DNA of 64,000 nt from Pontivivens marinum (GTDB lineage Bacteria; Pseudomonadota; Alphaproteobacteria; Rhodobacterales; Rhodobacteraceae). Position numbers and translations under genes: made by a program. Below are positions 17,581-25,281 of this stretch, piece by piece; position 1 is the first letter of the stretch; every line of letters starts with the position of its first letter. Below the pieces are notes generated by a model. It saw only the letters and a list, made by a program, of their open reading frames with translations. It was not told where the DNA came from and did no database searches. The stretch lies in assembly GCF_900231835.1 (NCBI RefSeq), contig NZ_OCTN01000009.1:36555-100554 (forward strand). Direction: 5' to 3'.

Positions 17581-18128
17581 GGCGCGAGGCAGGTGAGGAG
17601 GTGGAGTTCACTATCACCTTCCTCGAAATGACATCCCGCCCCGACTATCCGCGCCCATCTGTTCCCGGCGGCCCACCTGTGGCGCTGTTGCGGGCCGAGG
17701 GGCCACCAAACCGGTATTTCCTCGACCTGTATCGCGGTGTCGGATCAAATTGGGAATGGAATGACAGGCTGCGTCAGTCGCCTGAGGATCTGCACGCCTT
17801 TGTCGGCAGTCCTGATGTTCATATCTATACCCTGATGCGAGACGGCTGGTCGGCGGGTTTCTTCACGCTGGATTTCCGTGAGGAAGCGACCTGCGATCTG
17901 GCTTATTTCGGCCTGATGCCCGAGGTGATCGGCGCAGGTTTGGGCACATGGATGCTGCGCACCGCGATCCACACCGCTTGGGATGGGGTCGGCGTACAGC
18001 GCGTCACCGTCAATACCTGCACGCTGGACCACCCACGCGCCCTACAGCTTTACCAAAAACATGGGTATTCACCCATTCGCCAAGAGACCGCGACAACGGT
18101 GCTAACCGCGCCGCGCGACATGCCCTGA
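17577..18128 (+). CDS. GNAT family N-acetyltransferase
   Basis: 183-residue GNAT protein. The central domain has WSAGFFTLDFREE, LAYFGLMPEVIGAGLGTWMLRTAI (acetyl-CoA loop, about residues 113-136) and a C-terminal NTCTLDHPRALQLYQKHGYSPI segment. ATG 17577 overlaps the sulfurtransferase stop, so it is co-translated; a GTG start a few codons later is possible. The substrate is unknown. It is followed after 13 bases by the aminotransferase gene. Confidence 0.82.
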   Translation: MRREAGEEVEFTITFLEMTSRPDYPRPSVPGGPPVALLRAEGPPNRYFLDLYRGVGSNWEWNDRLRQSPEDLHAFVGSPDVHIYTLMRDGWSAGFFTLDFREEATCDLAYFGLMPEVIGAGLGTWMLRTAIHTAWDGVGVQRVTVNTCTLDHPRALQLYQKHGYSPIRQETATTVLTAPRDMP

Positions 18129-18141
18129 GGAGACCACCGAA

Positions 18142-19317
18142 ATGTTCAGCGCCCTTCCCGAGCCAAAGGCAGATGCCATCATTGCACTGATTCAGGCCTT
18201 TGCCGAGGATCCCCGCGACTCCAAAGTCGATTTGGGCGTTGGCGTCTACAAGGACGACGCAGGCAAAACCCCCGTCATGCGCGCCGTTAAGGAGGCTGAG
18301 CGCCGGTTGCTCGCTGCGCAGGACAGCAAATCCTACACTAAGCTGACAGGAAACCCCGATTTCGTGGCTGGGATGCAGCGCCTCGCCTTGGGTAAAGTCA
18401 GTGACCGTCTGACCGGCGCGCAGGCTCCCGGTGGCACAGGTGCGCTGCGGGTTTTGTTTGAGCTGACCATGCGTGCAAACCCCGACGCTCGTTTCTGGTA
18501 TTCCGCGCCGAGCTGGCCTAACCATCAGGCGATGCTGGCCAATATGAAGGTGCCGCATCAGTCCTATCCTTACTTCGACGCCGAAACGCTGGGTGTTGAT
18601 TTCGACGCCATGATTGCCACGCTGGATGGGCTGGACGCCAATGATGTCGTCATCCTGCATGGTTGCTGCCACAATCCGACGGGTGCCAACCTGACGCAGG
18701 CGCAGTGGGAGCGTGTGACGCAAAGCGCGCTGGACAATGGCTGGATGCCGCTGGTGGACTTTGCCTATCAGGGTCTGGGTGATGGTTTGGAGGAGGACGC
18801 GCAGGGCGTGCGTTACATGGCGTCCAAGATGCCGCGCATGATGGTCGCGACCTCGTGTTCCAAAAATTTCGGCCTGTACCGTGACCGCGCCGGTTGCGCG
18901 ATCGTGCAGTGTGAGAGCGCGGCAGAGGTTCCCCTCGTCACCGCGACGCTCAGCTCGGTGAACCGCTTGCTGTATTCCTTCGCGCCGGATCACCCCGCTG
19001 CTGTGGTTGCTGAAATCCTAACCGATCCAGAGCTGCGCGCCGATTGGGAGGCCGAACTGGCTGAGATGCGCGACCGGATCAACGGATTGCGCACCGGCTT
19101 GGCCGAAGCATTGCGTCAGGAAACAAACTCGAACCGCTTTGATTTCATTGCGGAACATCGCGGCATGTTCTCGCGCCTTGGTGCGACGCCGGAGCAGGTG
19201 GCTGCAATGCGTGAGGGTGGCATCTATATGGTTGGCGACAGCCGCATGAACATCGCGGGCCTGACGACGGATAAGCTGCGCGACTTCGCACGTGCAGCTG
19301 CGGCAGCTGGGGTATAA
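18142..19317 (+). CDS. aromatic/aspartate aminotransferase (class I, TyrB-like)
   Basis: 391-residue PLP enzyme of the AspC/TyrB subfamily. It shows MFSALPEPKADAIIALIQAF, DLGVGVYKD, the HGCCHNPTGANLT segment and the PLP lysine in SCSKNFGLYRDRAG (about residue 245). It should transaminate aromatic amino acids or aspartate with 2-oxoglutarate. TyrB is favoured over AspC by overall look only. GGAGACC precedes the ATG as ribosome-binding site, and the TAA overlaps the next ATG (TAATG at 19317). Confidence 0.87.
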   Translation: MFSALPEPKADAIIALIQAFAEDPRDSKVDLGVGVYKDDAGKTPVMRAVKEAERRLLAAQDSKSYTKLTGNPDFVAGMQRLALGKVSDRLTGAQAPGGTGALRVLFELTMRANPDARFWYSAPSWPNHQAMLANMKVPHQSYPYFDAETLGVDFDAMIATLDGLDANDVVILHGCCHNPTGANLTQAQWERVTQSALDNGWMPLVDFAYQGLGDGLEEDAQGVRYMASKMPRMMVATSCSKNFGLYRDRAGCAIVQCESAAEVPLVTATLSSVNRLLYSFAPDHPAAVVAEILTDPELRADWEAELAEMRDRINGLRTGLAEALRQETNSNRFDFIAEHRGMFSRLGATPEQVAAMREGGIYMVGDSRMNIAGLTTDKLRDFARAAAAAGV

Positions 19318-20237
19318 TGGCCTCGCTACCGTATATCACCGCGGCGGAGGCCGGTCCCTGCGACTGGCCCCGCCTTGTTGATGCGCTGGCGGAAGGACAC
19401 CGCGGCGGCGCGTTCGAGATTTCGGACCAGTTCCTGCATCGCCGCGATGATGTCATGCTCAGCCGCGCCGCATGGATCGACGGGCAGGGCGTTGGCGTAA
19501 AGTCGGTGACGGTGTTTCCGGGCAATGTCGCGCAAGATCGCCCCAGCGTTCAGGGGGCGATGATCGTCTTTGATGACGTGACCGGCGCGCCCCGTGCACT
19601 GATCGATAGCGCATTGATTACCAAGTGGAAAACGGCTGCGGATTCCGTACTTGGCGGTCGGCTGTTAGCGCGCCCTGATGCGCGAAACCTGCTGATTATC
19701 GGCGCAGGTTCAGTCGCGGCCAGCCTGATCGAGGCCTATCCGGCCGTGCTGCCGAATATCGACAAAATCACGCTGTGGAATCGCACAACGGCCAAGGCGC
19801 AGTCGCTGGCGGACCAATATCCCCATGTTGAGGTCGCGCAGGATTTGCAGACCGCGCTGGCGGATGCGGATATCGTGTCCACAGCAACCATGAGCAACAC
19901 CCCCATCTTGGCGGGTGCAATGTTACGCGCAGGCACGCATGTCGATCTGATCGGCGCATTCACCGCCACCATGCGTGAGGCAGATGACGAGGTGCTGCGC
20001 CGTGGCCGTATCTTCGTTGATTCATATGAGACGACGCTGGATCATATCGGTGAGTTGATGATCCCTCTGGCCGCAGGAACCATCGTGCGCAGCGACGTTC
20101 AGGGCGATTTCCGCGCCATGGTTGCAGGCACTGCTGGTCGGCAAAACGCGGATGAAATTACGGTGTTCAAGAATGGCGGCGGCGCGCATCTGGACCTGAT
20201 GACCGCGAACCTGATTTTAACGCTCTGCGTTATTTAG
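19317..20237 (+). CDS. ornithine cyclodeaminase/mu-crystallin family protein
   Basis: 306-residue NAD(P)-binding protein of the OCD/mu-crystallin family. Features are VKSVTVFPGN near residue 60, TKWKTAADSVLGGRLLA with the conserved Lys/Arg site, and the Rossmann motif IIGAGSVAASLIEAY (about residues 121-135). Members include ornithine cyclodeaminases and alanine, ketimine and delta-1-pyrroline-2-carboxylate reductases, so the exact reaction cannot be fixed. Translationally coupled to the aminotransferase, which could supply a keto acid or cyclic imine. It is the last large gene before the hairpin and miniprotein. Confidence 0.85.
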   Translation: MASLPYITAAEAGPCDWPRLVDALAEGHRGGAFEISDQFLHRRDDVMLSRAAWIDGQGVGVKSVTVFPGNVAQDRPSVQGAMIVFDDVTGAPRALIDSALITKWKTAADSVLGGRLLARPDARNLLIIGAGSVAASLIEAYPAVLPNIDKITLWNRTTAKAQSLADQYPHVEVAQDLQTALADADIVSTATMSNTPILAGAMLRAGTHVDLIGAFTATMREADDEVLRRGRIFVDSYETTLDHIGELMIPLAAGTIVRSDVQGDFRAMVAGTAGRQNADEITVFKNGGGAHLDLMTANLILTLCVI

Positions 20238-20241
20238 GGAA

Positions 20242-20289
20242 CCTTTCGCTGTTCAATCACGTTGATAGGGCGTGATTGAACGCGAAAGG
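20242..20289 (+). promoter_or_regulatory. long near-perfect hairpin covering a Shine-Dalgarno
   Basis: Left arm CCTTTCGC-T-GTTCAATCACG (20242-20261) pairs with CGTGATTGAACGCGAAAGG (20271-20289): 19 base pairs with a single bulged T and a nine-base loop. The 3' arm contains the AAAGGA ribosome-binding site of the small gene at 20299. There is no T-tract, so it is more likely a translational control or RNA-stability element than a classic terminator, although it also follows the stop of the cyclodeaminase gene by only four bases. Confidence 0.7.
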
Positions 20290-20298
20290 AATATTTAA

Positions 20299-20373
20299 AT
20301 GCGTGGTATTATTTATCTGGTCGGACTTGTTGTTGTCGTTCTGTTTATCCTGCGCGTTCTAGGTATCGCGTAA
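20299..20373 (+). CDS. 24-residue single-helix membrane miniprotein
   Basis: Very short reading frame: ATG at 20299, TAA at 20371. The peptide has a basic start (MRG) followed by an uninterrupted hydrophobic stretch IIYLVGLVVVVLFIL, then RVLGIA, the size of one transmembrane helix. AAAGGA at 20285-20290 lies eight bases upstream of the ATG. The ribosome-binding site lies in the 3' arm of a strong hairpin, suggesting control of translation. I recall similar tiny hydrophobic peptides in related genomes but cannot verify this. Function unknown; it may modulate a membrane protein. Confidence 0.6.
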   Translation: MRGIIYLVGLVVVVLFILRVLGIA

Positions 20374-20383
20374 TATTCAAATA

Positions 20384-23062
20384 TTATAGCGTGTGATTAT
20401 TTTCATCATATGTTTTTAAAGTAATTCTGAAGCTTGCACCCGGTCCATTCGGGTCGAGCGTCAGGTCCCCGTCCAGATTTCGCATGATTTCCCGACTGAT
20501 CGGCAGGCCCAATCCGGCACTGCCCGCTAGGGTCTGATGCTGCAAACGGGTGAATTTTTCAAAGACCTTTTCCTGATCATCCGGTGCAATACCCGGACCA
20601 TTATCAGCCACCGTGACCTGTACTTGGTCGCGGTCGCGGCTGACCTGAACAATTATCGCCGGTGGCTGACCACGCCCGTATTTTACTGCATTGCTGAGGA
20701 CATTTATCAGCACCTGCGCCAAACGATCCCGATCCGCCGATACGGTAATGTCTGGTCCCGAGGCATGGATCAGCTGCACACCGGCGCGACGCATGAGTGG
20801 CTCGGTCGCGGCGAGCGCTTGCTCGATTGAGGCGTTCAGAGAAACGGGCACCTTCTCGATCTGGGCCTTGCCGTTTTCCAGCACGGAAACGTCCAGGATC
20901 TCATCCAGCAGGCGGGTCAAACGCTGCGCTTCCTCATGGATGATGGAAACGAAACGGCGGGCCTGTTCCGGCTCCAGATCATCACCATCGCGCAAAATTT
21001 CAGCAAAGGACCGGACGGAGGTCATCGGCGTTCGCAGCTCATGACTGATCTGGCTGAGAAAGGCGTCCTTCTGCTCCGCAATCTCATGCAGGCGAGCATT
21101 GGCATGGCGTAGTTGCGAGGCTGTTTCCTGTAATTCGCGACTCTTTTCCTCGATCCGGTTGGAGTATTCGATGATCTGCGCCGTCTCATCCGCCATCCGC
21201 ATCAGTTCGGAGACTGAGACGGTGCCATGCCCGCCAATCTGGCTAACCATCGCGTGGGCCGAGGCGGAGCCGATTGCACCGGCCAATGCACGCTCCAACC
21301 TCTCGGTCAGTTCAGCGGTCGGGTCAGGTAAACCGCTATGCTTACCCTGCGATCGTGCAATATCGGTGAACATCCGCCATGAGGTTTCGCGCCCCAGAAT
21401 GCGTTGCGCCAGCTCAAATAAATCCTCGGATTTCGCGGCCCGTTGCAGGGCGATGGCGGGGCGATCTGCGGTGATGTTGAACACGTCAACAAACAGCTTT
21501 GCCTGCAATTGTTCCAACGCGGATGGTTGGGATAGCAGCGACACTGCGACTAGGGCCGTGATGTTCACCGTCATGGACCAGACTGTGGCGTGGACCAGAG
21601 GATCGGCAAATTCCGACCCGAACAATTGCTGTGGGCGCAATAGGCTGATGCCCCATGGGCCGTTTGAAATCACCTCGGGTGGCAACAGGAATGCGCCGTC
21701 AAAGCTGGGGATGAACAGGGTATAGGCCCAAACGGCAAAGCCCGCGATAACCGCGGTAATCGCACCGGTTCGGGTTGCCCCGCGCCAATACAGCGCGCCG
21801 ATAATGCTGGGCAGCAATTGCGCGACGCCCAAAAATGCGATCAACCCGATGGAGGCCAGCGCGGTAGAGCCGCCCGTAAACCGGAAATAGATATATCCCA
21901 GCGCCAGAATTCCGATGATGCTGGCGCGGCGTGAGAATAGCAGCATGTGCCGCACATCGCCGCTGGCTGTGGGTGATTTCTTGGCCGAGCGCAGCCATAG
22001 CGGCATGATGATATGGTTTGAAACCATTGTGCTCAGGGCAATTGCGGCCACGATGACCATGGATGTGGCGGCGGAGAAGCCTCCCAAAAATGCCAGCAGC
22101 GCCAGTGATCCATTCCCTGCCCCTAGTGGCACGGTCAGCACGTACAGGTCGGGGTTTGCGTCGCTGGGCAATCCGGTCATGCCCGCAATCGCAATGGGTA
22201 GAACGAACAGGGAGATCAGGAAGACGTAGAACGGAAAGGCCCAACTGGCCGTGGCGAGGTGCCGCTCGTCCACATTCTCGACCACAGCGACCTGAAACAT
22301 ACGGGGCAGGCAGATAACGGCGGTGGCGGATAGGAATAGCAGCGTGACCCAGCGGGGGCCGAACACTTCCGCGCTCAGCAATTCGGGGTCTGGCATGCGT
22401 GCGAAAATATCGGTCGGACCGTCTGCGATGCCAAACACCACGAATAAACCGACAGAGGTTAGGGCGACCAGCTTGACCACGGCCTCCAACGCGATGGCGG
22501 TAACGACGCCGTAATGTTGCTCGTTCGCGTCCACATGGCGGGTGCCGAACAGGATGGTAAAGGCGGCCAAACCGCACGCGATCCAGAATGCCGTCTGCGC
22601 GGGCTGTGTCCCTACATCTGAAAACAGCGCAAAGCTTAGGCTCAACGATTGCAATTGCAGCGCGATATATGGGGTCGAGGCAAGGACCGCGATCAGCGTG
22701 ACAACAACGCCGATGGATGTGCTTTTGCCATAGCGCGAGGACAGCAAATCCGCGACGGAGGTTGTCCGCTGCTCGTTTGAGATGCGGACCAATTTGCGCA
22801 GGACCAGCCACCAGCCCAGAAAGGTCAGCGTCGGGCCTAGATAAATCGCTGCGAATTCCAGCCCACTGCGGGCGGCGGAGCCAACACCGCCATAATAGGT
22901 CCATGCCGTGCAATAAACGGAGAGCGACAGGGTGTAGACCCACGGCGTTCTGATCCAGCCAAACTGCCCCCGCTTTGCCCGTTGTTCAGCCCAGAACGCG
23001 ACGCAAAACAGCAGTGCCACGTATAGCAAGCTGGTGATGACAATGGTGTTCCAGCTCGGCAT
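20384..23062 (-). CDS. sodium:solute symporter-histidine kinase hybrid sensor (CbrA/CrbS-like)
   Basis: 892-residue membrane sensor. The N-terminal half (about residues 1-500) is a full SSSF-type symporter with about 12-13 helices. A linker follows, then a coiled segment (about 620-665), a HisKA domain with phospho-acceptor His in FLSQISHELRTPMTSVRSF, and a HATPase domain with N-box NVLSNAVKYG, G1 DNGPGIAPDD and G2 AGSAGLGLPIS. CbrA and CrbS are the known relatives; CrbS controls acetyl-CoA synthetase expression. Here it is the third gene of an operon with a receiver-only protein and a small two-helix protein, 2 bases downstream of the latter, and near an acs operon. Acetate or another short-chain acid as signal is inferred. 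Confidence 0.88.
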   Translation of the reverse strand: MPSWNTIVITSLLYVALLFCVAFWAEQRAKRGQFGWIRTPWVYTLSLSVYCTAWTYYGGVGSAARSGLEFAAIYLGPTLTFLGWWLVLRKLVRISNEQRTTSVADLLSSRYGKSTSIGVVVTLIAVLASTPYIALQLQSLSLSFALFSDVGTQPAQTAFWIACGLAAFTILFGTRHVDANEQHYGVVTAIALEAVVKLVALTSVGLFVVFGIADGPTDIFARMPDPELLSAEVFGPRWVTLLFLSATAVICLPRMFQVAVVENVDERHLATASWAFPFYVFLISLFVLPIAIAGMTGLPSDANPDLYVLTVPLGAGNGSLALLAFLGGFSAATSMVIVAAIALSTMVSNHIIMPLWLRSAKKSPTASGDVRHMLLFSRRASIIGILALGYIYFRFTGGSTALASIGLIAFLGVAQLLPSIIGALYWRGATRTGAITAVIAGFAVWAYTLFIPSFDGAFLLPPEVISNGPWGISLLRPQQLFGSEFADPLVHATVWSMTVNITALVAVSLLSQPSALEQLQAKLFVDVFNITADRPAIALQRAAKSEDLFELAQRILGRETSWRMFTDIARSQGKHSGLPDPTAELTERLERALAGAIGSASAHAMVSQIGGHGTVSVSELMRMADETAQIIEYSNRIEEKSRELQETASQLRHANARLHEIAEQKDAFLSQISHELRTPMTSVRSFAEILRDGDDLEPEQARRFVSIIHEEAQRLTRLLDEILDVSVLENGKAQIEKVPVSLNASIEQALAATEPLMRRAGVQLIHASGPDITVSADRDRLAQVLINVLSNAVKYGRGQPPAIIVQVSRDRDQVQVTVADNGPGIAPDDQEKVFEKFTRLQHQTLAGSAGLGLPISREIMRNLDGDLTLDPNGPGASFRITLKTYDENNHTL

Positions 23063-23064
23063 TG

Positions 23065-23298
23065 CTACTCATCGCCCGGCTGGGTCAATAAATGGGCCAA
23101 GTGGCGTGCGATGATAATCAGCGCCAACCACAAACCAAACAGCCAAACGACAATCAGCGGCACACCGAAAACCGTAACAGGTGCGGCGAAGAGCTTGATG
23201 AACGGTGGCAAAATCAGAAAAGCGGCAAAGATCGGCAGGATGACAGCCCCGTCATAGCGCCGTTTGCGCGCGCGGGGGATATCCTCCTGCTGGCTCAC
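23065..23298 (-). CDS. small two-helix membrane protein of the symporter-kinase operon
   Basis: 77 residues: a basic N-terminal tail (PRARKRRYDG), then two hydrophobic helices (about residues 18-40 and 46-66) and a short acidic tail. No family is recognised with certainty; the size and its position directly before a symporter domain recall the small subunits encoded next to some SSSF transporters. Its ATG overlaps the response-regulator stop and its stop is 2 bases before the kinase start, so co-production with both is certain. A role as small subunit of the sensor's symporter domain is inferred. Confidence 0.75.
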   Translation of the reverse strand: MSQQEDIPRARKRRYDGAVILPIFAAFLILPPFIKLFAAPVTVFGVPLIVVWLFGLWLALIIIARHLAHLLTQPGDE

Positions 23299-23669
23299 GG
23301 TGTCAGACCGGTCAGCCGCCGCGCCTGTGCTATGATCTCGGCGTTGGAGAATGGCTTGGTCATGAACAGATCGGCGCCCAGTTGTTCCGCCTGATCGCGA
23401 TCGCGCGTTTGCCCCTTGGCCGTCAGCATCATCACGGGTGTGGTGCCAAGCGCGCCATGGGTGCGTAGGTCACGTAAAACGTCAAATCCGGACAGGTTTG
23501 GCAGCATAACGTCTAGAATCATCAAGTCGGGAGTGATCCGTTCCGCCTCGGCCAGTGCGCGCGCACCGTCTGGAATTGTGGACACGTCGAAACCGTCGCG
23601 CCGCAGCAGAAATGCTAACGACTCCACAATATTCGCCTCGTCCTCGACGATGAGTATACGTTTGACCAT
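23295..23669 (-). CDS. single-domain response regulator
   Basis: 124 residues, one CheY-like receiver and nothing else. Acidic pocket E9/D10, phospho-acceptor D53 (ILDVMLPN), T83 and K105 (TKPFS) are all present, so it should be phosphorylatable. First gene of the operon; its stop overlaps the small membrane protein start. Related CrbR and CbrB regulators carry DNA-binding output domains; this one lacks any, so it must act through a partner or as a phosphate relay or sink. Confidence 0.9.
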   Translation of the reverse strand: MVKRILIVEDEANIVESLAFLLRRDGFDVSTIPDGARALAEAERITPDLMILDVMLPNLSGFDVLRDLRTHGALGTTPVMMLTAKGQTRDRDQAEQLGADLFMTKPFSNAEIIAQARRLTGLTP

Positions 23670-23764
23670 TACTTCTCCCCATGCGCGTATTCGTCAACTG
23701 TCGTGATCTTTTGCGCGTGTGCCGCACCTTAGCGCCGACAGGTGGCATCCAGCAACGGACAAAA

Positions 23765-25048
23765 CTATCGGGCGATTACGGGTTCGGCGATGCGAGCGCT
23801 GCAATCGGTCCGTGCGCACACGCGGCATCCGGGGCCGGCATGTACGAATGGCACGTTGTTCAGGGCGAATAGACGCTGCGCCGCATTGGGCACCAGCAGC
23901 ATTGTTGCGCCAACCCTGCCGCGTTGTCCCATCTGGTCTGAGGGCGTGATTGTATTGGTGCAAATGGTCAGGGTGGACTGCCCGCCGGGCATCTCAACCG
24001 TGACTGGCTGGGTCATGCCCGGCTGCAATAGCGCGTCAAAAATGGGCAGCAGCGGGCATGCCGCCATTTGCCGCGAGATAGGCCAGTCGGGTAGGGGGCG
24101 GCGCAGCAGGATTTGCCCCGCGCCGTTAATTTCGATCAGCCCGAGCGGCATATCCCCCTGTCGAAACGCAAGCCGCCGCATCAACTGCGCGACAGTCACG
24201 CCATGGGCGCGTGCAGCGGCGGTTAGGTCCAGCGGCTCGGCTAGGATCTGCAATAAATCGCTGTCAGGAATGGCCAATGCGTCGTCCAGCCAACGTGTTA
24301 GCCATGCCTGCAATCCAGTCCGCGTGGCCCCCGCATTTGGGCAAAGGCGGTCCAGAACATCCTCAATATCCGCACCATCGGTCAGTTCGGGAAAGGCATA
24401 TCCGGCGCTTTCCAATATCCGCGCGATTTCCTCCTCGGGCGTGGCGGGGGGGCGGTCGGTTGAGGCGGTTCGATCAAAATAATCAGTCAGCGCGCCTGCG
24501 ACCTCGCTCAACCGTTGGCTTTCATCATGGATCGCGCGGGTAAAGCGTTGGCGTTGCGGCACCTCGATATCATCCACCGTGGCGAGGATGGATGCGGTGG
24601 AGCGGATGGCGGTGATCGTGGTCAGCATCTCATGCATATCGGATTGCAAAACCGGATCATGGGTCAGACGGTCGCCCAGGGCCTCGATGGTGGTGCGCTG
24701 CTCTCGATTGGATCGATCCAAGGTAGATAGCATCCGCGCCCAGCCAGGATAACGGCCGACAAATTCCTCAACCAAATGGGTCTCTGGTTCATGCACGGGC
24801 AGGTCGGCGGCTGCCTCGCGCAATGTGGCGACCAATCCTAATGTGGCCTGTTCGCCCAATGCGGCGGCGGGTACATCCAGCGCCCGTGCCAGTGCCAGCA
24901 ATACCTTTCCGGCGACAGGGCGGCGGTTATGTTCGATCAGGTTCAGATAGGATGGAGAGATCCCCGCCTGATGCGCCAATGCTGTCTGGGACAGGCCCAA
25001 TGTGCGTCTGCGCTCGCGAATTCGCAGTCCGGCAAAGGAACGGGGCAT
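23765..25048 (-). CDS. ScfR-type short-chain fatty acid regulator (XRE helix-turn-helix plus DUF2083)
   Basis: 427-residue transcription factor. The N-terminal XRE domain (about residues 5-60) has the helix-turn-helix LSQTALAHQAGISPSYLNLIEHNRRPV. The C-terminal DUF2083-type region ends with a Cys-rich motif GCRVCARTDCSARI (about residues 405-418). This is the architecture of RamB, MccR and PccR, which sense acyl-CoA intermediates of acetate or propionate metabolism. It is divergent from the LIV-type/acetyl-CoA synthetase operon, with 233 bases between start codons containing two identical palindromes, so control of that operon is likely. The effector (acetyl- or propionyl-CoA) is inferred from the family. 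Confidence 0.85.
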   Translation of the reverse strand: MPRSFAGLRIRERRRTLGLSQTALAHQAGISPSYLNLIEHNRRPVAGKVLLALARALDVPAAALGEQATLGLVATLREAAADLPVHEPETHLVEEFVGRYPGWARMLSTLDRSNREQRTTIEALGDRLTHDPVLQSDMHEMLTTITAIRSTASILATVDDIEVPQRQRFTRAIHDESQRLSEVAGALTDYFDRTASTDRPPATPEEEIARILESAGYAFPELTDGADIEDVLDRLCPNAGATRTGLQAWLTRWLDDALAIPDSDLLQILAEPLDLTAAARAHGVTVAQLMRRLAFRQGDMPLGLIEINGAGQILLRRPLPDWPISRQMAACPLLPIFDALLQPGMTQPVTVEMPGGQSTLTICTNTITPSDQMGQRGRVGATMLLVPNAAQRLFALNNVPFVHAGPGCRVCARTDCSARIAEPVIAR

Positions 25049-25093
25049 CGCGAAAAATCCTTTCGTGAAAGCGCCTTACCGCGACGCAATGTA

Positions 25094-25118
25094 ACATATG
25101 TGACAGATACACATATGT
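25094..25118. promoter_or_regulatory. paired ACATATGT palindromes (candidate operator)
   Basis: Two copies of the eight-base palindrome ACATATGT at 25094-25101 and 25111-25118, centres 17 bases apart, both followed by GA. They lie 45-70 bases upstream of the ScfR-type gene start, in the divergent control region shared with the LIV-type operon. A further perfect palindrome CAAGCGCTTG is at 25155-25164. Assignment to the ScfR protein is inference. Confidence 0.5.
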
Positions 25119-25281
25119 GATGTGTAAAATATTTACTGAAAAACCATGCAAAAGCAAGCGCTTGTTGATTCATTTACAATATGGGGTGAATATGACGCTG
25201 GGTCAGAGATGACCCGCCTGCGCCGTTAATCACAAAAAAACCGAGGCGACGTAGGCGATCCGACACAAAGGGAGGAACCTC

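Noticed and set aside
21699..22943. 414-codon minus-strand open frame overlapping the symporter-kinase gene in another frame
   Set aside because: The kinase frame has all symporter and kinase motifs; this one is Arg/His-rich nonsense.
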